Assembly: GCA_965220095.1 (NCBI GenBank)
Contig: OZ244805.1
Span: forward strand, 1,240,001 to 1,304,000
Origin: Bin87 sp965220095
Lineage (GTDB): Bacteria; Chloroflexota; Dehalococcoidia; Lucifugimonadales; UBA3495
Reading direction: 5' to 3'
Length of the DNA stretch: 64,000 nucleotides
A program made the translations under genes and the position numbers. Below, piece after piece: positions 53,047 to 61,319 of the stretch. Every line of letters starts with the position of its first letter. Positions within the stretch are counted from its first letter, which is position 1. The notes beneath the pieces are model-generated. The model was not told where the DNA came from. It saw only the letters and a program-made list of their open reading frames with translations, and ran no database searches.

Positions 53047-53450
53047 GGCAATTTCTCTCCACCATTCGGGTGGTCAGCGTTAGCGTCCAGCATCGCCAAT
53101 ACACGGGCGACTAATTCATGCACTACCGGGCGTTCCCCTTCAATTTCGTAGGGTTCCATGTTGTCGTGAAAAAAGTGCTTGTGGAACTTTTCAGCCGTGG
53201 TGAACCCAGACACCACCGAAAGGTCGCCATGTTCTTTTGACAACTGATAAATAGCGTTTTTCATCGCGTGGTGGCTTTCGTATTGCCACCCCCGTTGTTG
53301 CGCCACCGCGGTAACCGCGTGGTTAGCGGCGCCGTATAGCTTTTCCGCGGCCTGCAGGTGGTCGCCGGCGGCAAACTCCCGGTCCGACTCGGCCAGGAAA
53401 TAGCGGGCGGTTTGGGCATGGTCTTGGACTGTCATTTCTCTGGTGGTCAT
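53043..53450 (-). CDS. PaREP1/HEPN-like protein, tandem copy 1
   Basis: A 135-residue paralogue of the next gene with the same N-terminal 60 residues (MTTREMTVQDHAQTARYFL...) and a diverged second half (YQLSKEHGDLSVVSGFTTAEKFH). The ATG at 53450 overlaps the cca stop by ATGA, with GGAGA upstream. Both copies have the AGDxLQAAEKLYGAA signature also found in the genes at 1058 and 34588. Tight coupling to a nucleotidyltransferase gene is notable. Confidence 0.75.
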   Translation of the reverse strand: MTTREMTVQDHAQTARYFLAESDREFAAGDHLQAAEKLYGAANHAVTAVAQQRGWQYESHHAMKNAIYQLSKEHGDLSVVSGFTTAEKFHKHFFHDNMEPYEIEGERPVVHELVARVLAMLDANADHPNGGEKLP

Positions 53451-54937
53451 GGCGGGTCTCCGTCGCGCAACAGGCGAGCGGCCAGCGCGAGGGCATCCTC
53501 TCGGTTGCTGATTTCGCCCGTGGCCTCAGCTTCACGCAGGTACTCAAGTAATCTGCCAACTTGCGGGCCAGGCGGTATTTTCAGGGCGTCCATCAGTTCG
53601 TTGCCGTTGACCAAAGCGCGGACGCCGCCCCCCCCTTGAGGTGGTTCAGCTCCCGCTTCGAGCACGATAGCAACCATTCTAGCATAGTTGGCCCAACGCT
53701 CCCCCGACAGATCCGGGCCCCGCGCGGCCAGGAAATCGGCCATCGCCAGATACAGCGTATCGATCGCCGCCGACCCCAAATCCCGATAGTAGCGGTAGAT
53801 GGCGCGCGCTGATGGCATCTCGTCGCCGTGGCGCAGTTGGCTGGGACGGAGGTGATGCAGTACCATCGTCGACACCAACGACCGCACCTGCCGCGACATT
53901 CGCAAGGCCGACAGCCGGGCCTCGGCAACCTCCGCGCCCTGCTCGCTGTGGCCGAGAAAACGGATGCGACCCCTGGCATCGGGGCCACGGGTCTGCGGCT
54001 TGGCTATATCATGGAGCAACGCCGCCAGCTTGAGCACCGTGCGACGGTTGTGGCCGTCGCCCACCGGCTCGCTGAACCAGGCGTCTCCCAACGCCGTCCA
54101 GGGCGCCATGGTGTAGATGGCGTTGTTGCGGTGGCCGGCCGTAATCGCTTCGGCGTACTCAACGCAGTGGAGCGAATGGCCCCACACGTCCCAGTAGTGG
54201 TGAGAGCGCGGCTGCTCGCAGTTGCGCGTCGCTTCCAGCTCTGGAATCACGCGGCAAAGCAGGTCGAGCCGGTCCAGAATCTCCAGCCGGGTGCGCGCGC
54301 CGTCAGCGGCCAGTATCGCCATGAACTCATCGCGAATACGTTCTCCTGACACGCGGTGCAGCAGGGGGGCGTCGCGGCGGATGAGCCTCACGGTGTCCGG
54401 TTCCATCCGAAACCGGAGTTGGTTGGCCAGACGCACTCCGCGCAGCATCCGCCCCGGGTCGGCCTGGAAAACGCCGTCACCCCCGGCGCGCAGGATGCCG
54501 CGCGCCAGGTCAGCACGGCCATTCAGCGGATCTACAACAGCCGCGATGCGGTCGTCAGTATCCCAGCTGGCCAGGGGCAGCCCCAATGCGTCCACGGTGA
54601 AATCCCGCGCCCGCAGGTTTTCCTCGAACGGACCGTCGTAGCCGGCAATATCAATGAGAAAGGGCGGCCCGCCGGGCTCGACGGCCGGCAGGGCAACGCG
54701 CACGATATTCCACAGCGGCAGGGGCACCAGCGTACCGCCCAACAGATCGGCCACCGCTCGACCGGCGCCAGTTGGGTCCCCAGGTACCGCCAGGTCAATG
54801 TCGTGAATCTCACGGCTCAGGAAGGCATCGCGCACCGCGCCGCCAACTATCCAGACATCACCAACGGGGGCAGCGGCAAACAACCCGGCCAACCGGGTCA
54901 GCAGGGTGGTGGCGTTAATTTCATCAAACGTTTGCAT
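53447..54937 (-). CDS. cca: CCA tRNA nucleotidyltransferase/poly(A) polymerase family
   Basis: A 496-residue class II nucleotidyltransferase with HD domain. VWIVGGAVRDAFLSREIHDIDLAV is the polymerase-beta core with two catalytic aspartates; RDFTVDALGLPL and GRMLRGVRLANQLRF follow. LLHDIAKPQTRG is the HD phosphohydrolase motif. It adds or repairs the tRNA 3' CCA; some homologues make poly(A). The promoter at 54953-54981 fits. It begins an operon of four genes ending with secD. Confidence 0.92.
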   Translation of the reverse strand: MQTFDEINATTLLTRLAGLFAAAPVGDVWIVGGAVRDAFLSREIHDIDLAVPGDPTGAGRAVADLLGGTLVPLPLWNIVRVALPAVEPGGPPFLIDIAGYDGPFEENLRARDFTVDALGLPLASWDTDDRIAAVVDPLNGRADLARGILRAGGDGVFQADPGRMLRGVRLANQLRFRMEPDTVRLIRRDAPLLHRVSGERIRDEFMAILAADGARTRLEILDRLDLLCRVIPELEATRNCEQPRSHHYWDVWGHSLHCVEYAEAITAGHRNNAIYTMAPWTALGDAWFSEPVGDGHNRRTVLKLAALLHDIAKPQTRGPDARGRIRFLGHSEQGAEVAEARLSALRMSRQVRSLVSTMVLHHLRPSQLRHGDEMPSARAIYRYYRDLGSAAIDTLYLAMADFLAARGPDLSGERWANYARMVAIVLEAGAEPPQGGGGVRALVNGNELMDALKIPPGPQVGRLLEYLREAEATGEISNREDALALAARLLRDGDPP

Positions 54938-54952
54938 TTTCTTCCCGGTGAG

Positions 54953-54981
54953 ATTCTACGGCAGCGTTTCTATACTGCCAA
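54953..54981 (-). promoter_or_regulatory. Predicted sigma-70 promoter of the cca-secD operon
   Basis: On the minus strand TTGGCA (54981-54976), 17 bases, TAGAAT (54958-54953), 16 bases before the cca ATG. The IS element was inserted 30 bases upstream of the -35 box without breaking it. Confidence 0.6.
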
Positions 54982-55053
54982 TACTGAACCACCAGCTGCC
55001 TGATCCATTAGGGCCTGTTCACACAAACCGGGCTGAAATGTTATCATGCCCGC

Positions 55054-55461
55054 ATGGAAATTACCGAAGCTCAGTACGAACGCATTGCACCGGTCCTGCC
55101 CGTTCAGCGCGGCAACGTCAAACTGTCGAACTTGCAAGTGCTCAACGCGATTCTGTATGTCGCCGAGCAGGGCTGCAAGTGGCGGGGATTGCCGACCCGA
55201 TTCGGCAATTGGCATACCGTTTACACACGGATGAACCGCTGGTCGAAGAACGGGGTGCTCGACCGGGTGTTTGAACACCTCCAGCGGGAACAGATCATGC
55301 GCATCAAACTCGAAGCGGTAGCGATGGACAGCACCACCGTCAAGGTTCATCCCGACGGCACGGGCGCGCTAAAAAAAACGGACCACAGTCTATCGGCAAG
55401 TCTCGAGGCGGCTGGACCACCAAGATTCATATGGTTGCCGCGGATGCTCGAACCGCCATAA
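55054..55461 (+). CDS. IS5-family transposase, frame A
   Basis: Starts MEITEAQYERIAPVLPVQRGNVKLSN and continues with EQGCKWRGLPTRFGNWHTVYTRMNRW, the DUF4096-type N-terminal region of IS5 transposases. The catalytic first Asp is in AMDSTTVKVH. After GALKK the frame loses similarity and runs to a stop at 55461, which is why a -1 shift at the A8 run is inferred. Confidence 0.88.
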   Translation: MEITEAQYERIAPVLPVQRGNVKLSNLQVLNAILYVAEQGCKWRGLPTRFGNWHTVYTRMNRWSKNGVLDRVFEHLQREQIMRIKLEAVAMDSTTVKVHPDGTGALKKTDHSLSASLEAAGPPRFIWLPRMLEPP

Positions 55462-55811
55462 CGTTCGCGCTCTCCCCGGGACAGGCCCACGACGCGTCGG
55501 AAGGACGTAAGCTGCTGACCCGTCTTGGCCGACAACGCCCAAGGCTGTCCCGGTTGATGGACCGGGCGTACGAGGGCAATGAGACCCGCCAACTCGCCTT
55601 GGCCTTGGGGTTCATGCCGGTGGCGCCACCCCTGAGCACCCGTGTACGCCCCTGGGCGTATGACCGGGAGATGTACCAGAGGCGGAATGAGATCGAACGG
55701 CTGTTCCGTCGACTGAAGGGATTTCGGCGTATCTTTTCCCGCTTGGAGAAGCTCGACGTGCTCTTCCTCGGGTTCATCTCATTCGCACTCATTTTCGATG
55801 CACTGCGCTAG
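55431..55811 (+). CDS. IS5-family transposase, frame B (expressed by -1 frameshift)
   Basis: Real reading begins after slippage in the A8 run at 55371-55378; after the shift the translation is KKNGPQSIGKSRGGWTTKIH, as in other IS427-type transposases. The frame contains the second Asp in LMDRAYEGNE and the catalytic Glu in YQRRNEIERLFRRLKGFRRI, completing the DDE triad. The separate ATG at 55431 is unlikely to be used. Confidence 0.85.
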   Translation: MVAADARTAITFALSPGQAHDASEGRKLLTRLGRQRPRLSRLMDRAYEGNETRQLALALGFMPVAPPLSTRVRPWAYDREMYQRRNEIERLFRRLKGFRRIFSRLEKLDVLFLGFISFALIFDALR

Positions 55812-55916
55812 TGTGAACAGGCCCTAGTTGATTGACGGTTGCGGGCCAGTGCCCTATAAAGAAATTACTCCGCTGCCACTGGCGCAAGTCCACCAGCGCA
55901 AAGAGGGAGGACTATT

Positions 55917-56255
55917 TTGACACTGACGAAAGAACGTTGCGAGCAGGTCGCCAACATCGTTGGAGATACGCTGGCGGAACGCTACACCGGCGAGTTTGTG
56001 TTTGAGCCAATTGTGGTAGTGCCGGCCACCAGCGTGTACGGCGACGATTATCTGCGCATCTTTATTGTCTTCGACGGCGACATGGCACAGTTTGACACCA
56101 GGTGGAATGTTGACATGATTGGACTGCTGCGCACAAAGCTGGAAGCGATAGATATTGGGGAGTTCCCCAGCCCACAGTACATTGAAAAATCCGAGTGGCT
56201 TGACCCTGAACTGTACGATGGAGGGAAGCGCGGGGTCTATCTTGGAGGCTACTGA
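55917..56255 (+). CDS. Hypothetical partner of the HEPN protein (antitoxin candidate)
   Basis: A 112-residue protein; the TTG at 55917 is preceded by GGGAGG at 8 bases. It has VFEPIVVVPATSVYGDDYLRIFIVFDGD and WNVDMIGLLRTKLEAI, an alternating beta and helical pattern, without a known domain. The next gene starts within it (38-base overlap). In two-gene HEPN modules the upstream partner is often the antitoxin (MNT or unrelated), so it may neutralise the HEPN product; this is inference, and it has no MNT motif. Confidence 0.55.
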   Translation: MTLTKERCEQVANIVGDTLAERYTGEFVFEPIVVVPATSVYGDDYLRIFIVFDGDMAQFDTRWNVDMIGLLRTKLEAIDIGEFPSPQYIEKSEWLDPELYDGGKRGVYLGGY

Positions 56256-56715
56256 TTTTATTGCAACGGCCCGTGAGTTGGCTGATACTACCCGCGTTGG
56301 CCGTCCACGAGAGACTAACCTGCGCCGGGCCGTAAGCACGGCCTATTACGCGCTTTTCCATTGTCTGGCGGCTTGCTGCGCCGATACGGTGGTCGGGGGT
56401 ATTGGCTCTAATCGTAATATGCGGGCGTGGTACAGAACCTACCGGGCTCTGGAACACGGAATCGTCCGGAACCGCTGCCTGCATCGCGACACTGCGAATT
56501 TTCCTGATGCAATTCGAGCTTTTGCGAACGCGTTCGTTATAATGCAGGATAGAAGGTACAACGCAGATTATGCTCCTGACGTAACATTTACCAAAGCAGC
56601 GGTTGTGCAGGACATCGCCAGCGCTGAGGACGCAATCAACCGCCTTTCAGCAACAGCTATACTGGACCGGCGCGCTTTTGCCGTCCACGTTTTGTTTGGA
56701 CACAACCGGGGATAG
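56218..56715 (+). CDS. HEPN-domain protein with Rx4H motif
   Basis: A 165-residue helical protein. LRRAVSTAYYALFHCLAACCA is a typical HEPN helix; RNRCLHRD contains R84-x4-H89, the spacing of the HEPN ribonuclease motif; and a late IMQDRRYNADYAPDV matches the R..aDY end seen in HEPN proteins. The start is ATG 56218 (or TTG 56242). HEPN RNases act as toxins in TA and abortive-infection systems. It ends one base before the convergent def stop. Confidence 0.7.
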   Translation: MEGSAGSILEATDFIATARELADTTRVGRPRETNLRRAVSTAYYALFHCLAACCADTVVGGIGSNRNMRAWYRTYRALEHGIVRNRCLHRDTANFPDAIRAFANAFVIMQDRRYNADYAPDVTFTKAAVVQDIASAEDAINRLSATAILDRRAFAVHVLFGHNRG

Positions 56716-57351
56716 CTAATCTGCGGCGGCGTCGGTTTGTGGGCTGGCTGAGGTGGGGCGGCCGTTGGTGGGGTCGAACTGGGGCAGCAGGGGCAAGCTG
56801 TTCATTCGGCGGGCGGCGGCTTCCAGCTCGGCAGCGTCGGGCGCGCCGGTGGGCAGGTATTCAACCTCGCCATCATCAGTAACCTTGAGGCGGAAAAACT
56901 GGTCATGGGCAATCAGGTGGTCGATGTACAGAATGCCGTTGAGATGGTCGGTTTCGTGCTCCACGGCCTGGGCCAGGATGCACTCGGCCTTCAGACGCAC
57001 CAGCTGGCCCGACAAGTCCTGATAACGCACGCGGATACGGATGGCGCGGTTCACCATGCCCCGGTAACCGGGCAGGCTCAGGCAACCCTCCTCCACTTCC
57101 CGCTCCCCCTCACGACGCATCACCTCCGGGTTGACCAGCACCATCGCCTCTTCCCAATCCTGCAACTTGATGACCACCATGCGTTGCAGCGCGCCAACCT
57201 GGTTCGCGGCCAAACCCACACCATGGTGCGCATCCATCGTCTCGATCATATCTGCGGCCAATTTGGCCAGTTTGGCGTCGAATTGGGTTACCTTGCGGGC
57301 CCGCTGCCGCAGGATCGGATCGGGAAAAACGCGCATCTGCAGCACGGCCAA
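56716..57351 (-). CDS. def: Peptide deformylase
   Basis: A TTG start at 57351 with AGGGG 8 bases upstream. The 211-residue product has the three diagnostic motifs: GVGLAANQVG, EEGCLSLPGYRG and QAVEHETDHLNGILY (HExxH metal site). It removes the formyl group from nascent proteins. A C-terminal extension of about 40 residues (Pro/Ser/Thr/Ala-rich) is longer than in E. coli. It converges on the HEPN gene with no gap. Confidence 0.95.
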   Translation of the reverse strand: MAVLQMRVFPDPILRQRARKVTQFDAKLAKLAADMIETMDAHHGVGLAANQVGALQRMVVIKLQDWEEAMVLVNPEVMRREGEREVEEGCLSLPGYRGMVNRAIRIRVRYQDLSGQLVRLKAECILAQAVEHETDHLNGILYIDHLIAHDQFFRLKVTDDGEVEYLPTGAPDAAELEAAARRMNSLPLLPQFDPTNGRPTSASPQTDAAAD

Positions 57352-57468
57352 AATAACACCCCTGGGACGGCGATAATACTGCCGTCAGCGTTGCGAATTT
57401 CGTAATCGTCAGTCCGATTATATGTCGCCCCCGCCAAACGTGTAAAGCCACTTCCGACCCTCATGCGC

Positions 57469-57604
57469 ACCCACTTTGTCATTGCGAGGAGCATAGCGAC
57501 GTGGCAATCCCGTCGTCGTAGCAACGGCGGTTCGCCAACCTGTGTTCTACCTCATCGAGATTGCCGCGTCGCTACGCTCCTCGCAATGACAGATTAAAAT
57601 GGAT
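57469..57604 (+). repeat. REP-A palindromic element
   Basis: ACCCACTTTGTCATTGCGAGGAG ... CTCGCAATGACAGATTAAAATGG; the arms GTGGCAATCCCG and CGAGATTGCCGCG pair with one mismatch. Same orientation as the array at 5993. Confidence 0.85.
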
Positions 57605-57770
57605 ACGCGTAACACTTCCGACCAATCTCATGGGTTTTGGATTGTCAGCGCTCCGGTCGATGAATCGCCGGCTGGGCCGCAGAAATACCGCTGGTGACAG
57701 ATGGTCTGGATTCCGGCTCAGGGCCAGAATGACGGCGGGGCACGATCGTAAAATCCGGCGCCGAACCCCC

Positions 57771-57830
57771 GTTCATCCTGAGCCCGTCGAAGGATCATCC
57801 TGAGCCTGTCGGGGGCCACCGCTCATGCTT
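57771..57830. repeat. REP-C motif cluster
   Basis: CATCCTGAGCCCGTCGAAGGATCATCCTGAGCCTGTCGGGGG carries two tandem CCTGAGCC(C/T)GTCG cores, related to TTCGACAGGCTC in the MITE-like element at 2636-2751. Confidence 0.65.
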
Positions 57831-57857
57831 CGGCCGGCCCGCCCTTGAGCGAAAATG

Positions 57858-60323
57858 TTAATCCAGCCGCAGCGGGTCGATTTCCACGCGGCAGTTGCGG
57901 GAGAGGTTTTCGTCCTGCAGGAACTGCCAGAGGCGGGTGCCCCGCAACAGCAGGCGCCAGCGATAGCGACTGCGTACCCGCTCCGGTGAGCATGGGGTCG
58001 GCCCAATAATTGCCACGTCCGCATCGCCGAGCCGTTGCACTTTTAGACGCCACCTTTCCGCCAACTCCCCCAGCGTCTGCTGCACTGCACGCACGCTGGT
58101 ATCGGCGCAAATTACCTGAGCCAGGCGGTTGAATGGAGGGTTGCCCTGCTGCTGGCGGCCGGCTATCTCGATGCGATAGAACCCTTCGTAATCCTGCGCC
58201 GCTGCCGCCACGATGGCGTAGTGGTCGGGTTGGTAGGTCTGGATGATGGCGCGGGCCGGATCGCCGCCGCGTCCGGCGCGACCCGCAACCTGACACAGCA
58301 GGGAGAAGGCCCGCTCGCCAGCGCGGAAGTCGGGCAGGTTCAGCCCCAGGTCGGCCAGCAGCACCGCCGACAGGGACACATTGGGCAAGTCCAGCCCTCG
58401 GGCCACCATCTGCGTGCCCACCAGAATCTGCGCCCGGCCCTCGGCCAAACGGTTCATCGCTGCTTCCAGCGCCGCCGGGTCCCGCAGCGAATCAGAATCC
58501 CAGCGTTCCACCGCCACGCCCGGGAAGCGACGCTCCAGTTCGGCGGCCACCGCCTCCGTGCCGGCTCCCATCTCCCGAATGCGCCCGCCCCGGCACTGCG
58601 CACACGCTCTGGGCAAGCGGCGATGCCGGTTGCAGTAGTGACACAATAACCGCCCCTGGTCGGCGTGAAAGGCATAAGACACCGAGCAGCGGGCGCACGT
58701 CAGCACGTATCCGCACTCGCGGCACTGCATGAACGAGGCGCTGCCACGGCGGTTCAGGAACAGCACCGCCTGCTGGCCGGCGGCAATGGCGGCATCCAGC
58801 GCAGCGGCCAGCGAACGGCTGAACACGCTGCGGTTGCCCTCCCGCAATTCGGTTCGCATATCGACAATTTCGGAAACGGGTAGAGCCATCGGAATCCCGT
58901 CGGCGCCGGGGATGCGTTGGGGGAGATTCAGCAGCCGGTGGCGGCCCCGCTGCGCCTGGAAGTAGGTCTCCACATCGGGCGTTGCCGAACCCAGCACCAC
59001 CACCGCGCCGCACCGACGCGCCAGCGCCAGCGCGGCATCCCGAACGTGGTACAGCGGCGGATGCTCCACCTGCTTGTAGGCCGGCTCGTGCTCCTCGTCG
59101 ACTACGATGACACCCAGACTTGACACCGGCGCGAACAGCGCGCTGCGCGGCCCAACCACGACGTCCGCCGCACCGTCCCTGATGCGCCACCACTGGTCGA
59201 ACCGTTGCCCCTCGGTGAGCCGGTGGTGCAGCACCGCCGTGCGTCCGGGAAACCGGTCGTTCACCACGCCCACCGCCTGGGGTGTCAACGCAACTTCCGG
59301 CACCAGGTAAATAGCCTGCTTGCCCTGTTCCAGCGCGTGGGCGATGACACGCAGGTAAACCTCGGTTTTGCCGCTGCCGGTTATGCCATGCAGCAGGAAA
59401 CTTCGCGGCAGCGGGGAGCTTCGCAGCTCGGTATTCTCGGCGTTGCGGTCGTCCAGGGCGGCGATGATGCGTTGGGTGGCGTCCGCCTGGGCATCGGTCA
59501 GCCTGGCCGGCGGCGGGTTCACCGGCGGCGTGCCGGCGGTGATGGCCGGTTCCACCCGCTGCCACTCCTCGGCGATGAGGCCCCGGCGGAGCAGGGCATC
59601 CGCCACGCCGCTGACTCCGGTGGCATCGTAGGGCGCCGGCGACTCTCGCACGGCGGCCAGCAGTTCCGTCTGTCGCGGAGAGCGAACCGGAATCGCAGTA
59701 ACTCCGTCCTCGCCTGACGCTGCGTCGTATCCGGCAACCAGCATTCGCTGGTAGCGGTGCGTGCGGGGACGGGGCAGACTGACGTCCTTCCGCACCATCC
59801 CGCGCGCCACCAGGCGTTGCAGCTCCCGACGGGCCGCGTTGGGACGGTCGGGATCAACCTGTTTCAGAAATTCGGGTTCCTCTACGGTGCGTCCCGATTC
59901 GGCCAGTTGCAGCCAGGCCACCCGCGTCGATTCCCGCAGCGATGCCAGGTCGGCGGCATCGTTGGCGCCGGACACGGCGGTAAGCCGGGAACGCTGGTGG
60001 ACGTGGAATCCGGTAGGCAGCAGGGGCAATACGGCTTCAAAAGGCGAGCAGAGATAGGTGCGTCCCATCCACTCGGCCAGCTCCAGCCCCAACGCGCTCA
60101 CCAACGGTGACGGTTCCACCGGATGCAGTATGTCGCGGGTGTCCTCCTCGGCAACCGCCGACGCATCGGCCAAACCGACGACGAGACCCTGCACGTAGCT
60201 GCGCCCGAACTGCACCCACACCAGCTGGCCCGGCTCCACCGCCAGATGCCGCGGGATTCGATACGAGAATGTTCTACCCGGGGGAATCCAGTCGGCGTCG
60301 ATAGCGACGTCGGCATAGTTCAC
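57858..60323 (-). CDS. priA: Primosomal protein N' (replication restart helicase)
   Basis: An 821-residue PriA. The 3'-DNA-binding domain comes first (FSYRIPRHLAVEPGQLVWVQFG), then helicase motif I LHGITGSGKTEVYL (about residue 316), motif II VIVVDEEHEPAYKQ (about 408), a zinc-binding insertion with eight cysteines (CRECGYVLTCARCSVSY, CHYC, CAQC) around 530-575, and helicase motifs V/VI in QILVGTQMVARGLDLPNVS and CQVAGRAGRG. It restarts stalled replication forks. Confidence 0.96.
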   Translation of the reverse strand: MNYADVAIDADWIPPGRTFSYRIPRHLAVEPGQLVWVQFGRSYVQGLVVGLADASAVAEEDTRDILHPVEPSPLVSALGLELAEWMGRTYLCSPFEAVLPLLPTGFHVHQRSRLTAVSGANDAADLASLRESTRVAWLQLAESGRTVEEPEFLKQVDPDRPNAARRELQRLVARGMVRKDVSLPRPRTHRYQRMLVAGYDAASGEDGVTAIPVRSPRQTELLAAVRESPAPYDATGVSGVADALLRRGLIAEEWQRVEPAITAGTPPVNPPPARLTDAQADATQRIIAALDDRNAENTELRSSPLPRSFLLHGITGSGKTEVYLRVIAHALEQGKQAIYLVPEVALTPQAVGVVNDRFPGRTAVLHHRLTEGQRFDQWWRIRDGAADVVVGPRSALFAPVSSLGVIVVDEEHEPAYKQVEHPPLYHVRDAALALARRCGAVVVLGSATPDVETYFQAQRGRHRLLNLPQRIPGADGIPMALPVSEIVDMRTELREGNRSVFSRSLAAALDAAIAAGQQAVLFLNRRGSASFMQCRECGYVLTCARCSVSYAFHADQGRLLCHYCNRHRRLPRACAQCRGGRIREMGAGTEAVAAELERRFPGVAVERWDSDSLRDPAALEAAMNRLAEGRAQILVGTQMVARGLDLPNVSLSAVLLADLGLNLPDFRAGERAFSLLCQVAGRAGRGGDPARAIIQTYQPDHYAIVAAAAQDYEGFYRIEIAGRQQQGNPPFNRLAQVICADTSVRAVQQTLGELAERWRLKVQRLGDADVAIIGPTPCSPERVRSRYRWRLLLRGTRLWQFLQDENLSRNCRVEIDPLRLD

Positions 60324-60513
60324 GTTTCAACTCCGGCGCAAAGGTCCTGCGCGGGCGGGACGATTCGAGACGGGTTCCAATATGCAAAACCGCCGCAGCC
60401 GTGCCGGGAACGGGCGGCGGTTGATGGTTCAGTATCACGGAACGCCGGTCGCAACCGTGGCGACGCGTTACATATTGGTAAAGAGCTCGGTTGGTAAAGA
60501 GCCCGGTAGCGGT

Positions 60514-60873
60514 TTACCGATTGGTGCGGTAGGTCGTGCGCTCCTTGATACGGGCGGCGCGTCCTTGCAGGCCCCGCAGGTAGTACAGCTTGGCCCGGCG
60601 CACCTTGCCCTGCCGAGTTACTTCCAGCGACTCAATGAGCGGAGAATGCAGCGGGAAAACGCGTTCAATCCCGATGCCGGCGGTGATCCGACGCACGGTA
60701 AAGTTGGCCGACGGCCCTTTGCCGTTACTCCGGCGGATGCAAACCCCCTGAAAGGCCTGCACGCGCTCGCGTGCACCCTCACGAATGCGGAAGTTCACCC
60801 GCACCGTATCGCCGGGGCCAAACTCGGCGATACGCTCATTCAAGATGGGTGTAACAAGTTCGGATGCTTTCAT
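60514..60873 (-). CDS. rplS: 50S ribosomal protein L19
   Basis: The start is placed at the ATG at 60873 (MKASELVTPI) from family alignment; a longer frame to 60915 exists, and neither has a clear Shine-Dalgarno. The 119-residue product has GDTVRVNFRIREGARERVQAFQGVCI, GIGIERVFPLHSPLIESLEV and RRAKLYYLRGLQGRAARIKE, all standard. L19 lies at the 30S-50S interface. It is not next to rpsP/rimM/trmD, the usual neighbours. Confidence 0.95.
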   Translation of the reverse strand: MKASELVTPILNERIAEFGPGDTVRVNFRIREGARERVQAFQGVCIRRSNGKGPSANFTVRRITAGIGIERVFPLHSPLIESLEVTRQGKVRRAKLYYLRGLQGRAARIKERTTYRTNR

Positions 60874-60983
60874 AGTTGCGTAGCCGTAGTGGTGGGTCAT
60901 CCAGTCAAAAGTCAAAGAAACCGCCCGCCATCAGCGGCGGACAACAGCAAGATTATAGCACAATCAGGGCTACCCTCGTGGTT

Positions 60984-61319
60984 TCAAAACATGAACCCGG
61001 GCAACGACGGTTGATTTGGCTGGATAAGCTCGACTGCTATCAGATAGACCTGCAAATCGTCCTCTACTACTTCGTACCAGATTTCGACACTAGGGTTGGA
61101 ATCAGGTTGGAAGTTCACCCAGCGTAGGTCAATGGCTTCACCAGGAGCTTCAAATGTCGGAAAGCAATGCGGGTCCCGGCTGAGTAATAATATCAGGCCA
61201 TCCAACTTCGCCTGACCCGACGCAGGCTCGATCGCACTTATCTCGATAGCGACCTCCCACAATTCTTCAAATTGAGTAGTGGTGAAAACTCGATAGCGCA
61301 GATCACCCCGGTGTAACAT
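60984..61319 (-). CDS. RelE/ParE-like toxin candidate paired with Panacea, locus 2
   Basis: A 111-residue paralogue of the protein encoded at 28026-28334. Shared features: an aromatic-rich N-terminal helix (TTQFEELWEVA), IDLRWVNF against INLRSITF, and the closing hairpin VEIWYEVVEDDLQVYLIAVELI. The ATG at 61319 overlaps the end of the Panacea gene by 17 bases; an in-frame GTG at 61322 is also possible. Predicted toxin of a type II pair; activity not shown by any visible motif. Confidence 0.6.
   Translation of the reverse strand: MLHRGDLRYRVFTTTQFEELWEVAIEISAIEPASGQAKLDGLILLLSRDPHCFPTFEAPGEAIDLRWVNFQPDSNPSVEIWYEVVEDDLQVYLIAVELIQPNQPSLPGFMF

Larger units (their letters stand above)
55011..55824 (+). 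mobile_element. IS5-family (IS427-like) insertion sequence, complete
   Basis: 814 bp. Terminal inverted repeats are perfect over 14 bp: GGGCCTGTTCACAC (55011-55024) and GTGTGAACAGGCCC (55811-55824). The flanking TA on both sides (55009-55010 and 55825-55826) fits a 2-bp target duplication. It carries one transposase in two frames joined at an A8 run (55371-55378). The copy appears intact and perhaps active. It lies between the cca promoter and the HEPN module. Confidence 0.93.
57352..57857. other. Intergenic region with REP-A and REP-C elements
   Basis: 506 bp between the priA stop and the def start, on the same strand. It holds the def leader, a REP-A copy (57469-57604) and a REP-C cluster (57771-57830). 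The remaining sequence shows no gene. Confidence 0.6.

Noticed and set aside
58492..59565. A 357-codon frame within priA on the same strand
   Set aside because: A different frame of an unambiguous priA; Arg/Gly/Ala-rich without motifs.
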